Source: Halobellus rufus (lineage in GTDB: Archaea; Halobacteriota; Halobacteria; Halobacteriales; Haloferacaceae). From it: a stretch of 49,999 nt of DNA. Made by a program: the position numbers and the translations under genes. Below are positions 1 to 8,348 of the stretch, piece by piece. The notes beneath the pieces were generated by a model. It worked only from the letters and a program-made list of their open reading frames with translations. It did not search any database and was not told the origin of the DNA. Each line of letters begins with the position of its first letter. Positions within the stretch are counted from its first letter, which is position 1. The DNA is taken from positions 1 to 49,999 of the forward strand of contig NZ_BBJO01000019.1 in the NCBI RefSeq assembly GCF_000739575.1. Reading direction: 5' to 3'.

Positions 1-303
1 ACAAACCCGAACTTCGGGGGATAGAACCCTTCTATCATAGGAAAAATGGTTATGAGACTTCTGTCACCGGTGGTCCTGATTATGCCCGTAATCACGACCA
101 CTTTGAAGTACCCCGACGCTGTCGGGGAAGCACGAATGCTGCAACCGGCTCATACCATCGTTTCCCCCAGGGTAGAGCCGCCAAGAACGAGGTTCAAGAT
201 TTCCCTGGGCCCCTCAGCCGAGCCCGCGTGATCTGCGAGGACAGCCTTCGTGATTGACCAGATGCCTAGGACCTATATTACGACACCGCACGAACGGTGA
301 TGT
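1..303. other. left-end stretch without a supported gene
   Basis: No convincing coding region or RNA gene is visible before the regulator that starts at 304. Short open frames here have no recognisable domain or promoter. The last 35 bases hold the TATA element of the next gene. Since an integrase gene lies 2 kb downstream I looked for a tRNA 3' end or att-like repeat and saw none. Confidence 0.5.
271..278 (+). promoter_or_regulatory. TATA box for the winged-helix regulator
   Basis: The AT-rich element CTATATTA lies about 30 nt before the ATG at 304 in otherwise GC-rich DNA. This is the usual distance for a leaderless or near-leaderless haloarchaeal transcript. Confidence 0.5.
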
Positions 304-843
304 ATGACTGGGGGTGAATCGAGTTCCGAGGGCCCGATGGAACGCCAACCCACGGGTGAAGACCGGGTACGAATGATCGCCCGGCAGGTTTCGGAGCCGC
401 GGACAGCTAACTGGATTGCCTCCGAAGCGGACTGGTCACACGAACCAACTAAACGTGTCCTCGAACGTCTCGTCGACAACGGCGTACTCCACCGTGACGA
501 CACCGGGGCCCACACGACATACTCGCCCGATTATCGTCGTCAAGCGCTCAACGAGGCCATACGCCTCCGGGACAGCGGTCATACCGTCGAAGACCTCACT
601 AAACGACTCACTGAGATGAACGCTCGGATTCGAAGATGGGAAGACGAGTTCGATGTCGAATCCCCGAACCATCTTCGCGGGACGATTGCCGACCAGGGAC
701 TCGACGTCACCGAAGAGGATCGTCGCCGAGAGATCGCGCGTGAGTGGGAACAGCTCCAGCGGCGAATCGAAATTGTGGGTTTTGCCATCCGAGAGTGGGA
801 CTTTCTGGCCCCAGCGACCGAATGTGGTGAGCCCCTGAGGTGA
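304..843 (+). CDS. winged-helix transcriptional regulator (DUF7342-like)
   Basis: Acidic protein of 179 aa. Residues about 20-80 read as a winged helix-turn-helix: an 'ANWIASEADWSHEPTKRVLERLVDNGVLHR' type helix pair is followed by a wing with 'TTYSPDYRR'. Residues 90-165 form a long charged helix with a coiled-coil look, probably for dimerisation. The layout matches a common haloarchaeal ArsR-like family (DUF7342), so a DNA-binding regulator is likely; its target is unknown. The ATG at 304 is chosen because a TATA box sits 30 nt upstream. It stands alone, 100 nt before the toxin-antitoxin pair. The family name is from memory of its sequence style. Confidence 0.65.
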   Translation: MTGGESSSEGPMERQPTGEDRVRMIARQVSEPRTANWIASEADWSHEPTKRVLERLVDNGVLHRDDTGAHTTYSPDYRRQALNEAIRLRDSGHTVEDLTKRLTEMNARIRRWEDEFDVESPNHLRGTIADQGLDVTEEDRRREIAREWEQLQRRIEIVGFAIREWDFLAPATECGEPLR

Positions 844-913
844 CGGACCTCGTTCTCCGCACGTCCGCTGCTGGCAGATGAATATTTAGGCTGATCCCGA
901 TTCACGTATAATG

Positions 914-921
914 TTTTTATA
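914..921 (+). promoter_or_regulatory. TATA box for the MNT/HEPN operon
   Basis: The element TTTTTATA lies 23-30 nt before the ATG at 944. It supports that ATG over the in-frame GTG at 932, which would sit too close to the promoter. Confidence 0.45.
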
Positions 922-943
922 GTAGTGGTCCGTGATACGGCAT

Positions 944-1639
944 ATGAACCGCGAGACAGATAGTACGAATTCGTCTGGAGCAGCTATCTCCCTTTCAATA
1001 CCGCCTTCAGATCCGACTTTATTCAAACACAAGGCAACGAGCGACGCCCTCCTCTTTTTAACAAATCACCGATTCAGTGAGTTCTCACTGCGAGAACTCG
1101 CAACACAAATCGGTCACTCACACCAGTCCGTCCGACGGGCAGTAGACGTTCTCAGAGCGAACGACCTGGTCGTCGAATCGCCTGAAAGCAACCAGCGACT
1201 CGTACAGATCAACAGACAGCGCCTGTCGATTCCGGACGACCCGATCCTTCGCATTCCCCAACCAGAGTATCAGGAACCGGTCAAAGCAGCGGTCACGGAA
1301 CTTCGTGAGAACATCACCGACGTGGTCGGCATCATCCTCTATGGGAGTGTGGCTCGGGGCGAGGCTGACCGACGGAGCGATATCGATCTCTGGGTGTTAA
1401 CCCGATCTGGGCGGGCCGAAAGCCAACGAGAAGCGAACGCCATTGCCCGTGACCTCGAAGACACGGAGTTCGATGGTGATCGATACGCCTACGATATCGA
1501 TGTCGAAGCCGTCAAAGCGATTCCGGCCTACACTGAGGGCATCCGGGAGATCGTCGTGTCAGGAATTCCGGTCTACAAGACGAGTGACTTCGAAACCGTC
1601 GAGAACCTCCTCTTGGAGGAAGGAGTCGCCGATGAGTAA
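944..1639 (+). CDS. HTH-nucleotidyltransferase fusion, MNT-type antitoxin
   Basis: 231 aa. Residues about 28-90 are a MarR-like winged helix ('FSLRELATQIGHSHQSVRRAVDVL'). Residues 120-200 are a minimal nucleotidyltransferase with the hallmark GSVARGEADRRSDIDL: GS at 134-135, acidic pair D146 and D148. Such MNT domains pair with HEPN toxins, where the MNT protein neutralises the HEPN partner, in known cases by AMP transfer. The fused DNA-binding domain suggests it also represses its own operon (inference). Its last codons overlap the HEPN gene by 8 nt. I prefer the ATG at 944 to the GTG at 932 because of the promoter spacing. Confidence 0.75.
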   Translation: MNRETDSTNSSGAAISLSIPPSDPTLFKHKATSDALLFLTNHRFSEFSLRELATQIGHSHQSVRRAVDVLRANDLVVESPESNQRLVQINRQRLSIPDDPILRIPQPEYQEPVKAAVTELRENITDVVGIILYGSVARGEADRRSDIDLWVLTRSGRAESQREANAIARDLEDTEFDGDRYAYDIDVEAVKAIPAYTEGIREIVVSGIPVYKTSDFETVENLLLEEGVADE

Positions 1640-2141
1640 CGGCTCGGACCCGACCGCTGTACTCTCAGCACTCGACCGCGCAGAGGATGCCTTCGAGATG
1701 GTCGGACGCGGTCGGGCAGCGTTCGAGGACGGGATTAGTGCCGACGAACATTGGAAGACTCAACTGACGAAAGCGTGTCGCCTCCTCAAGGTTGTTGACA
1801 CCCTCCAGTCACAGGACGGGTACTACACGGCCGTCATCGAGGTCTGTTTCGGCGCGATTGAACGGTCGATCGAGGCGTACGCGCTCGCGATGACGAACGA
1901 TACGCTTCAGGACTTTCAGGACCACCAGTTCAGCTACGAGCGTGCCCACCAGATCGGGCTGTTTGAGCGGGAGACTGCAGAGGCGATGAAGGACCTTTAC
2001 AGCGAGAATCGCACAGAGAGTTATTACGGCGGCGGACGTCCAACTGAAGAACAGGCGGAAGCAATGACCGACCTCGCCAGTGCCGTCCACCAGTTCGCAG
2101 TGAACCAGATTCGGGAAGGTGGCGTCTGTCTGTGTGACTGA
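1632..2141 (+). CDS. HEPN-domain protein, probable toxin partner of MNT
   Basis: 169 aa, mostly helical, starting at an ATG inside the last codons of the MNT gene, which implies translational coupling. The pattern 'YYTAVIEVCFGAIERSIEAYAL' and the later 'ENRTESYYGG' resemble the HEPN helices of haloarchaeal MNT-HEPN pairs. The usual R-x4-6-H ribonuclease motif appears here only as R followed by a YY pair, with no histidine at the expected place. Either the toxin uses a variant site or it is weakened. Function is inferred from the gene pairing. Confidence 0.65.
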   Translation: MSNGSDPTAVLSALDRAEDAFEMVGRGRAAFEDGISADEHWKTQLTKACRLLKVVDTLQSQDGYYTAVIEVCFGAIERSIEAYALAMTNDTLQDFQDHQFSYERAHQIGLFERETAEAMKDLYSENRTESYYGGGRPTEEQAEAMTDLASAVHQFAVNQIREGGVCLCD

Positions 2142-2164
2142 CTTGGATATCTCAAGAGAGCACT

Positions 2165-3403
2165 ATGGACCGGACTACACCCACGGAACGAACGCCATTG
2201 ACCTCACTCTCCGACTCGTTCGAGCGATACCTCCAGGACAAGGGGAAAGGTCGCGGTGGCGACGGTGGAAACTATCGACGGAACGCTGCACGCGAGCTCG
2301 AGCGATTCGTCGAGTGGGCTGCCGGCGATCGGGGTCGTGACGACTGGACCGGGATCGTCCCCGACGATGTCGACAGAGAGCCCACCTTCGAGGACCTCGA
2401 CGAACGGGTCTTCCGCGAGTACGCCCGACATCTCGCCGGCGACCGGGGACTCAAGCAGAATACTGTCCAAACCTACTACCGCTATATCTCCGCGTGGTGT
2501 GGCTGGTGCGTCAACGAGGGCTACCTCGAGGCACACTATGCGCAGCGGGCGAGTGCGATGGCGCCGCTGCCGGAAGACGACGGCCGCAAGCCCGGCGACC
2601 AGCAGGCCTGGACGTCCGAGCAGCGCCATGCTCTGACCCGCTACGTCGACGAACAGGCCCGTGATGCCGTCGAGGCGTACACGACACTACCGGAGGATAC
2701 TGACCCCATCGACAAACAGCGAGCGCGCTACGCAGCGCTGAAGGCAGCTCGTGACCGGGCGCTCGTGTTCGTCCTCGCGTACACAGCTGTCCGCGTTGGG
2801 GAACTCCTCCGGGATCCCAACGACCCACGTCGGCGCGGCGTCCGCTGGGAGGACCTCTCCCTTGACGACGGGAGTATGGACGTCTACCGGAAGAAACAGC
2901 AGTGGGACGCCGCGAGTCTCCCCGATCCAGTGATTTCTCCGCTGCGAAGCTATCGCCAGCTAATGGACCCGCTGACGGAGCGGTGGCCGGTGTTTCCGAC
3001 GTTCGACCAACGGACGCTCGCGGAGCTCGTCCGGGAAGAGCTAGCCGAACGAGGGGAACGCCCAGAAGCAATCACTGAACGCCGTGCGGAGTACGCTCGC
3101 GACCTGCTGCTGGCGCTCGATGAGGACATTCGGCCGCCGTCGATCACGACGGACGGCGCACGGTCGATTCTCCAGCGGCTCTCGGATGCCGCAGGGATCG
3201 ACATCGACCACCCGAAACACGATTATCTTGCTCCGCACGGCGGTCGCCGAGGGATGGGAGAGGTGCTTGTCCGAGCGTTCGGATACACGGTGGCGGCCCG
3301 GTATCTCGATAACTCGGAAGAGATGGTTCGGGAGCGATACTCGCATATCGAGGCTGGTGAACTCGGTGATGTCGCAACCGAAGCACTAGAACAAATCGAT
3401 TGA
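2165..3403 (+). CDS. tyrosine recombinase / integrase
   Basis: 412 aa. The N-terminal SAM-like core-binding domain covers residues about 12-130 and the catalytic domain about 150-400. Visible active-site parts are R210 in 'YTAVRVGELLR', a lysine in the beta-hairpin 'YRKKQQ' (243-244), H358 and R361 in 'APHGGRRG', and nucleophile Y392 in 'RERYSHIE'. The residue usually His or Trp before the tyrosine falls in 'YLDNSEEM', where Asn sits at the position of the common LGH. It probably catalyses site-specific integration or excision, or resolves multimers. It starts 24 nt after the HEPN gene. No att site was recognisable nearby. Confidence 0.85.
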   Translation: MDRTTPTERTPLTSLSDSFERYLQDKGKGRGGDGGNYRRNAARELERFVEWAAGDRGRDDWTGIVPDDVDREPTFEDLDERVFREYARHLAGDRGLKQNTVQTYYRYISAWCGWCVNEGYLEAHYAQRASAMAPLPEDDGRKPGDQQAWTSEQRHALTRYVDEQARDAVEAYTTLPEDTDPIDKQRARYAALKAARDRALVFVLAYTAVRVGELLRDPNDPRRRGVRWEDLSLDDGSMDVYRKKQQWDAASLPDPVISPLRSYRQLMDPLTERWPVFPTFDQRTLAELVREELAERGERPEAITERRAEYARDLLLALDEDIRPPSITTDGARSILQRLSDAAGIDIDHPKHDYLAPHGGRRGMGEVLVRAFGYTVAARYLDNSEEMVRERYSHIEAGELGDVATEALEQID

Positions 3404-3545
3404 AGAGTGAAGGCTATGGACTCTCCCTCAATCATAACAAAAAGGCTCTGTTGGGGATCAGTGTAGCACCTTTCCGATTTCAATGGGGCGCTCTGTGGAC
3501 GGAGCAGATATCATCTAAGCCGGTTGGAATCTGCCTGAAATAGTG

Positions 3546-4853
3546 TCACCAGTAGATGGCGACTATTTGCGATTCGATTTGGAGGGCATCAACATCGATA
3601 GCTTCTCCTTCACTACCCATAGATCTGCGTTCCTCGAATATCATGTAGTCAGTAGCTTTTGCTTCGTCTTCTTTCGAGAGGGAGACATCGTGGTCTCGAA
3701 GATACGTCGCATAATCAGTATAAAAGTCAATCAGTTCTGTTCCGCCATAGGGGGAGAGTGCTGGGACCCCTTCTTCAACTACATACTCGGTTATGAACCC
3801 CCGATGAAGATCGTCCCCGACCTCGTCAATCCCTGCTCGTTCATCAAATTCAGCGAGCGTATCTATCCAATCAACTAGATCCGCATCATCACTGAACTGT
3901 TCGCTCGCCTCCTCTTTGGCGAGGGCTGCCGCACGTTCCATAAATTGGGTTAATAGCTGAGCCAGCGGCGGAGAGACGGTTTCGATTTTCTGTGCGAGGC
4001 TCAGCGGGTGCCACGACTCCTCCTCATACGTCTCTTTGACACGACAGAATATAGTGTAATCTTCCTCGTCAAACAGGGCATCAGGAACGTCTTGCCAGAG
4101 CTTTAGGGCGTTCAGCTGGCCCACGATATGGAGTGGCTCCCCGTCAGAATCGTCCGGATTACCTGGCTGAATCCTCCCATTCTTTACCTGGTAACCGAGA
4201 ACGCGTCCACTCACTGGAATCTCCGCCCCAAACATTGATTCGATAAGCTCTAGGACATCTTCGTCCTCTGGACCAACTGCCTCAGGAATGTTCTCCTGGA
4301 GGTACATCATCACCTTATAAAACCGATACAAATAGTGCGTCTCCAGCTCAACATCAACTCGAAGAATCTTCCCTCGGATTACTTCGGAGACATCTACCTT
4401 GGTATCCTCGTCCGAATCGATGAGACCGACATCCCCGTCGCGCCGTCGATGCTGATCTAACTGGTCGAAGAGGGACTGGATCGCGTAGTTGTGTACCACT
4501 TCGGATGAACTCTCACCCATCTCCACCTGTTCGCCCTCTACCTTCGCGCCCACCCCAGAAATACTTGCATTCACGCCACCAGCAACACGCTTCGTTGACT
4601 GACTCCCAATCTGCTCAATCCGTTCCTGTTTGATAGCCCCTTCAATCGATGCGAGAAGACTCACAACACTATCCCGATCCAGATAGACGAACTCTCGAAG
4701 CTCCCTCTCGTACTCACGATCGTCTACTTCAACGTCAGGCTCTCCGTCACCGAAGTCCTCAACGGAATCATTCTCTGGTGATTCATCACTTGGGGATTGG
4801 TCCTCTCCATTCTCCCTTCCTAACCGGTTCGAAATCCATTCTCTTAGTCCCAT
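3546..4853 (-). CDS. DUF6414-like protein, partner of the AAA+ ATPase
   Basis: 435 aa, acidic. After a disordered Asp/Glu-rich leader (about 1-48), residues 50-130 carry 'EFVYLDRDSVVSLLASIEGAIKQER', then a glycine/serine-rich stretch and 'SLFDQL', an order I associate with DUF6414 proteins. The rest has no recognised catalytic motif and no membrane segment. Its ATG overlaps the stop of the upstream AAA+ gene by one base (TAATG), so the two are co-translated and likely work together. Biochemical role unknown; it could be an adaptor or substrate-recognition subunit of the ATPase (inference from pairing only). Confidence 0.6.
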   Translation of the reverse strand: MGLREWISNRLGRENGEDQSPSDESPENDSVEDFGDGEPDVEVDDREYERELREFVYLDRDSVVSLLASIEGAIKQERIEQIGSQSTKRVAGGVNASISGVGAKVEGEQVEMGESSSEVVHNYAIQSLFDQLDQHRRRDGDVGLIDSDEDTKVDVSEVIRGKILRVDVELETHYLYRFYKVMMYLQENIPEAVGPEDEDVLELIESMFGAEIPVSGRVLGYQVKNGRIQPGNPDDSDGEPLHIVGQLNALKLWQDVPDALFDEEDYTIFCRVKETYEEESWHPLSLAQKIETVSPPLAQLLTQFMERAAALAKEEASEQFSDDADLVDWIDTLAEFDERAGIDEVGDDLHRGFITEYVVEEGVPALSPYGGTELIDFYTDYATYLRDHDVSLSKEDEAKATDYMIFEERRSMGSEGEAIDVDALQIESQIVAIYW

Positions 4854-6100
4854 TAGTCTGTGCCCTCCTCGGCTTCTTGCTCTCGTCGTCGTTGTGCCTC
4901 CTTGTTATTGATTTGTGCCTGCACCCTCTCATAGGCACGTTCAACGTCCATCCGACGAATGGTCGGACTCCCCTCCCTGTCCCGTTCTCCCTTCAGCAGA
5001 ATCTCTCCAATCTCCTCGAATAGTGATTCCATATGAGCGCCCGTCCACCCATTAGTCTTCTCGACAAGGTCCTCAAGATTCACGGTGTCAGCGAATTCAA
5101 CGTCAGGTTTGTGGATGTTGAGGATCTCTCGTCGGCCTTCGCGTGACGGGCGGGGGAACTCGATTTCCCGCCCGAACCGACCGGGTCGCCGGAGTGCTGG
5201 GTCGATTGCCCCTATCAAATTGGTCGTCCCGATGACTACCACTCGACCGCGTTCTTCGATGCCATCCATCAGCGATAACAATTGCCCGACGGTTCGACGG
5301 CCGGCATCCCTTGTTTTGTCTCGTCGTGGTGCCATCGAATCGATTTCGTCAAAGAAGATGATCGCTGGCGGATTATTCTGAGCATTCTCGAACAGCCCGC
5401 GAAGCTTCCGTGCCGTCCCGCCAACCAACTCATGAGATAGCTCGGGGCCTCTGATGCTGTAAAACGACGCATCTTCGACTTGATTTGCGACGATTTTCGC
5501 CAGATACGTTTTGCCTGTTCCCGGTGGGCCATAGAACAGCACGCCTTTCGGAGCATTCATCCCGACGTCTTCGAATCGCTCTGGCTCCTTGAGGGGGACT
5601 TCCACTTTGTATTTCACTTCTTCAACGACCTTGTCCATCCCACCAAAATCAGCATACTCCTTGTCAGGGACGTTTTTTGGTGTGAGATCAGACGAGTCTG
5701 TCTCGTTCACCTCTCGCAGGTGATCTAGGGGAGTATCGTCGAGTTCAACGACATCCTCCTTGAATACCTTGTAGAATTCACCTAATTCCGTGAGTAACAC
5801 ACCATCTCCCGGTGAGACATCTTCAGCGGGGTTTTCGAGTATCCGTGGTTCGCTGTTCGTCTGGACTAGAATGTAGTTGTTGGTGACCTTCTCTACTCGT
5901 GCATGTTGGCCTGGCGGATCATCATCTCTCGCCACGCCGACCGCTTTGTCCTGTCCAAGAGTGTTTTCAACGTTGACGTAGTCTCCGGGGGTCACCTGGC
6001 GCTGAACATTATTCTGTACTTGAATGATAGAACCGTTTTCATTAACCAGTAGATGCTGATCTTCTACAGCGAGCACCGGTAACACCCGGCCATTACCCAT
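4853..6100 (-). CDS. PAN/Cdc48-like AAA+ ATPase
   Basis: 415 aa. Residues about 1-115 form one or two OB-like barrels ('VTPGDYVNVE', 'VSPGDGVLL'). A single AAA+ module follows: Walker A GPPGTGKT at 191-198, Walker B IIFFDEIDS at about 247-255, sensor-1 GTTN near 291, and arginine fingers RRPGRFGRE near 304-312. The order matches proteasome-activating nucleotidases and single-ring Cdc48 relatives that unfold proteins or remodel complexes. It lacks the N-terminal coiled coil of PAN and ends in EEGTD rather than an HbYX tail, so docking to the 20S proteasome is doubtful. It heads a two-gene operon with the DUF6414-like gene. Confidence 0.8.
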   Translation of the reverse strand: MGNGRVLPVLAVEDQHLLVNENGSIIQVQNNVQRQVTPGDYVNVENTLGQDKAVGVARDDDPPGQHARVEKVTNNYILVQTNSEPRILENPAEDVSPGDGVLLTELGEFYKVFKEDVVELDDTPLDHLREVNETDSSDLTPKNVPDKEYADFGGMDKVVEEVKYKVEVPLKEPERFEDVGMNAPKGVLFYGPPGTGKTYLAKIVANQVEDASFYSIRGPELSHELVGGTARKLRGLFENAQNNPPAIIFFDEIDSMAPRRDKTRDAGRRTVGQLLSLMDGIEERGRVVVIGTTNLIGAIDPALRRPGRFGREIEFPRPSREGRREILNIHKPDVEFADTVNLEDLVEKTNGWTGAHMESLFEEIGEILLKGERDREGSPTIRRMDVERAYERVQAQINNKEAQRRREQEAEEGTD

Positions 6101-6277
6101 ATATCGCCAGTTCTCGCCTACTCCTTATGATATCTTTGCCAGGTCACCATCCATTACCCAAGATAATTGAAATACGACCCAGACAAATAGCTCGTAATAC
6201 GCTTACCAATGACTATGAACTGGCTGACTAGGGCTTGGGGAAGGGCTCCATCTCTGTTCTCCAGAGCGAGGCAAGCG

Positions 6278-6284
6278 TTTATAC
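6278..6284 (+). promoter_or_regulatory. TATA box for the 34-aa peptide gene
   Basis: TTTATAC lies 29-35 nt before the ATG at 6313. The promoter supports the reality of the very short gene downstream. Confidence 0.45.
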
Positions 6285-6312
6285 AGTAGAAGAACTAAGA
6301 TTCGGTTGACCA

Positions 6313-6417
6313 ATGAGTCTTGACCAAGCGGTTGACGAAGCGCTCGCGACGTACAATATGTCGCGTAGCGAAGAGGCCGAGGAAACGGGCCGAACGGTCG
6401 CCACGCTTCAAGACTAG
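6313..6417 (+). CDS. 34-aa peptide, possible antitoxin-like small protein
   Basis: A 34-aa acidic frame, starting MSLDQAVDEA and ending TVATLQD, with a TATA box 30 nt upstream and a TAG stop nine bases before the end of the convergent Fic-like gene. The middle 'DEALATYNMSRSEEAEE' is predicted helical. I do not recognise a family. Its tight tail-to-tail placement suggests a partner or regulator of the Fic-like protein, or an independent small regulator; this is inference. Confidence 0.45.
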   Translation: MSLDQAVDEALATYNMSRSEEAEETGRTVATLQD

Positions 6418-6426
6418 TAGAACTGC

Positions 6427-7302
6427 TTAGTCGAGATCCCGGATTTTCCCCGCGAATTCTGCTTTCGAGAGGCCAGACGTGTCTTTTAGCTCCGGATAGC
6501 CGGCACGTTCGACAGCCTCCTCAACAAACGTAACCCAGAGATCTTCGTGCTTCTCCGCGTAGACGATTTTCGCCTCACTCGGGTACATATCCAACTCGTA
6601 TTCAGTCAGATCGATCTCGACTGCGTGTTTTCGCTCAAGCGTCCGCGCACCGAAGCTATACAGATGCTTGAAGAGGACGTTCTTCCGTCGAACGGTCAAC
6701 AGTCGCTTCGATTCGTTGATGTACTCGTTTACCCATTCCCGCCAGTCGTAGGATTCTGGATCGGTCTTTACAGCGGTTTCCGGCATGGCAAAATCCGGGT
6801 TCAGACGCCGGAGGTAGAACTGAATCAACGCTACAGCGGTTCGATGGTTGGCATTCGGAAGCGCGTGTTTGAGGATTAGATTCGAGGCGAGTCGGCCCGC
6901 TACATCTGTTGCTGATCCTTCCCACGACGTCCGGTCGAGAACGTCCGGCAGTGCATCGACGTCGATATTCTTGTACGCCTCAACGGGAGTTCCCTCTTCT
7001 TCTTCGTTCTGAGCGATAAGTGCGCGGTAAATCTCGAGGAGACGAACGACGATGGTACTGTTGTCGGCACTCATCTCTGAGAGCGACTCGTTCAGGTTAA
7101 AATCAATCTCTTGAACAGGTCCACCGCCGACGCGGGATGTGTAGATGACGTAGAACGTTTTGTCGATATCGTATTCTTGGACCTTCACTGCGACATCGTC
7201 GCCGTAGCCGACGATCTGCGAGATGATTTCGTCAGGATCTGGATGGACGAAGTCAAGAGAGAACTGCTTGTCGCCGGAGTGGTGGTAGTAGACGTGGCCC
7301 AT
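6427..7302 (-). CDS. Fic/Doc-like protein with a degenerate Fic motif
   Basis: 291 aa. The central segment 'LILKHALPNANHRTAVALIQFYL' aligns with the Fic core motif HPFx[DE]GNxRT. Here it reads H-A-L-P-N-A-N-H-R-T: the catalytic His, second Asn and Arg are kept but the Mg-binding acid is Asn. The helix context ('SNLILKH', then 'TAVALIQF') also fits a Fic/Doc fold. Fic proteins transfer AMP or phosphate to hydroxyl side chains of target proteins. The changed acid may alter or remove that activity. Residues 1-110 and 190-291 are of unknown role. The downstream 34-aa peptide gene is convergent. Confidence 0.55.
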   Translation of the reverse strand: MGHVYYHHSGDKQFSLDFVHPDPDEIISQIVGYGDDVAVKVQEYDIDKTFYVIYTSRVGGGPVQEIDFNLNESLSEMSADNSTIVVRLLEIYRALIAQNEEEEGTPVEAYKNIDVDALPDVLDRTSWEGSATDVAGRLASNLILKHALPNANHRTAVALIQFYLRRLNPDFAMPETAVKTDPESYDWREWVNEYINESKRLLTVRRKNVLFKHLYSFGARTLERKHAVEIDLTEYELDMYPSEAKIVYAEKHEDLWVTFVEEAVERAGYPELKDTSGLSKAEFAGKIRDLD

Positions 7303-7441
7303 CTGCGTACGAAGTACTCGTCAGCGCTGATTAATCAAGTTCACGAGCGGGAATTTCATCGAAGAGCCGGTGGACTGCTTTCAACGCTACTGATCGAGCG
7401 GAACCCCTCGCTTCTCCAGTTGGGTCATCCGTGGGCTGGAT

Positions 7442-7813
7442 TCAGCTATCTCGTTCGAGTGTGTCTTTCCGCTGTTCGTATTCTTCGTCGGTCAGCTCGC
7501 CGCGAGCGTACGCGAGTCGGAGTTCCTCGAGTGCTTGGTCTGAGTCACTTCCGTTCCCCGTGATCGCGCGGTAGACGAGATAGCCCCCACCGACGAGGGC
7601 GGCGAGGAACAGCAGCTGCATCAGTAGTCCGGCGAGGACCATCCACCCGGGGACCGTTCCGTCACCCCACATATGACCACCCCACATTCCACCCATCATC
7701 GGTCCGAACCCCATCATTCCAAATCCCATGAAGAGGACGGGGAGAATGAGGAGGGCACTGAGGACGACGAGGACGATGGTGACGAGCTGGTTGTCGGTTG
7801 AAGTAGTTGGCAT
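7442..7813 (-). CDS. SHOCT-domain membrane protein
   Basis: 123 aa. Two membrane helices lie at about residues 8-30 and 58-82, separated by a Gly/Met/Trp/His-rich loop (FGMMGFGPMMGGMWGGHMWG). A C-terminal SHOCT helix pair follows ('ALEELRLAYARGELTDEEYEQRKDTL', about 92-118). SHOCT is a short oligomerisation or tethering module. The Met/His-rich loop and the position beside a zinc protein and a copper ATPase suggest a role at the membrane in metal handling, though this is contextual. Confidence 0.8.
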   Translation of the reverse strand: MPTTSTDNQLVTIVLVVLSALLILPVLFMGFGMMGFGPMMGGMWGGHMWGDGTVPGWMVLAGLLMQLLFLAALVGGGYLVYRAITGNGSDSDQALEELRLAYARGELTDEEYEQRKDTLERDS

Positions 7814-8036
7814 AATTATCCCCTGAGAGTGTTCTCGGTTGAATATAGGGTCTCCTACTTGATGCTCGTTTCTATTAATAAACCAAGGCTCAGAAGCGAG
7901 GATACTTTTGAGATATTGGGTTTATGCTACGAATTTCCACCGAAGGAGAGAGTCAACAGCGACCGGCCGATGTCGTTAATACGTCAACGGTGCCCTCTAC
8001 GAAACTCTTTCAGTCGCGTTCCCCCTTTGTGGAGGT

Positions 8037-8258
8037 ATGTCTACGACCGTCGCAACACCTGATGTGGACGAGACGTGTACGTACTGTGGGTCGCGTATTT
8101 TCGATCACGATCCAATCTGTGTCCGCGACTGCGACGACGACTGTGGCTCGCCTGAGTACTTCTGCAATTATGCCTGTCTCTCGACGTATATCGACGAGAA
8201 CGATCTGACGACGGGGAATGCGTGTGCGTGGTCACCCGACGAGGGTGATTGCTGTTAA
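8037..8258 (+). CDS. small cysteine-rich zinc/copper-binding protein (TRASH/YHS-like)
   Basis: 73 aa with cysteine pairs 'CTYCGSRIF', 'CVRDCDDDC' and 'YFCNYACLSTYI'. The FC-x2-AC-x-STYI pattern is like the treble-clef TRASH/YHS fold used in metal sensing and trafficking, and the protein ends in CC. A GGAGG stretch ends one base before the ATG, too close for normal ribosome binding, so a short leader is likely. It precedes the copper ATPase gene by 90 nt on the same strand and probably serves as a metal-binding partner or chaperone (inference). Confidence 0.7.
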   Translation: MSTTVATPDVDETCTYCGSRIFDHDPICVRDCDDDCGSPEYFCNYACLSTYIDENDLTTGNACAWSPDEGDCC

Positions 8259-8348
8259 TCAGGTTTCTTGCTGTGCTCTCGGTCGGCACAGGGATATTTC
8301 ACACCCGGCCGAGTAGGTAGAGAGAGTAACCTGATGTGAGGTCTCACG

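Noticed and set aside
1..3600. tRNA gene or attachment site near the integrase
   Set aside because: No tRNA-like cloverleaf or T-arm consensus and no matching direct repeat were found at either side.
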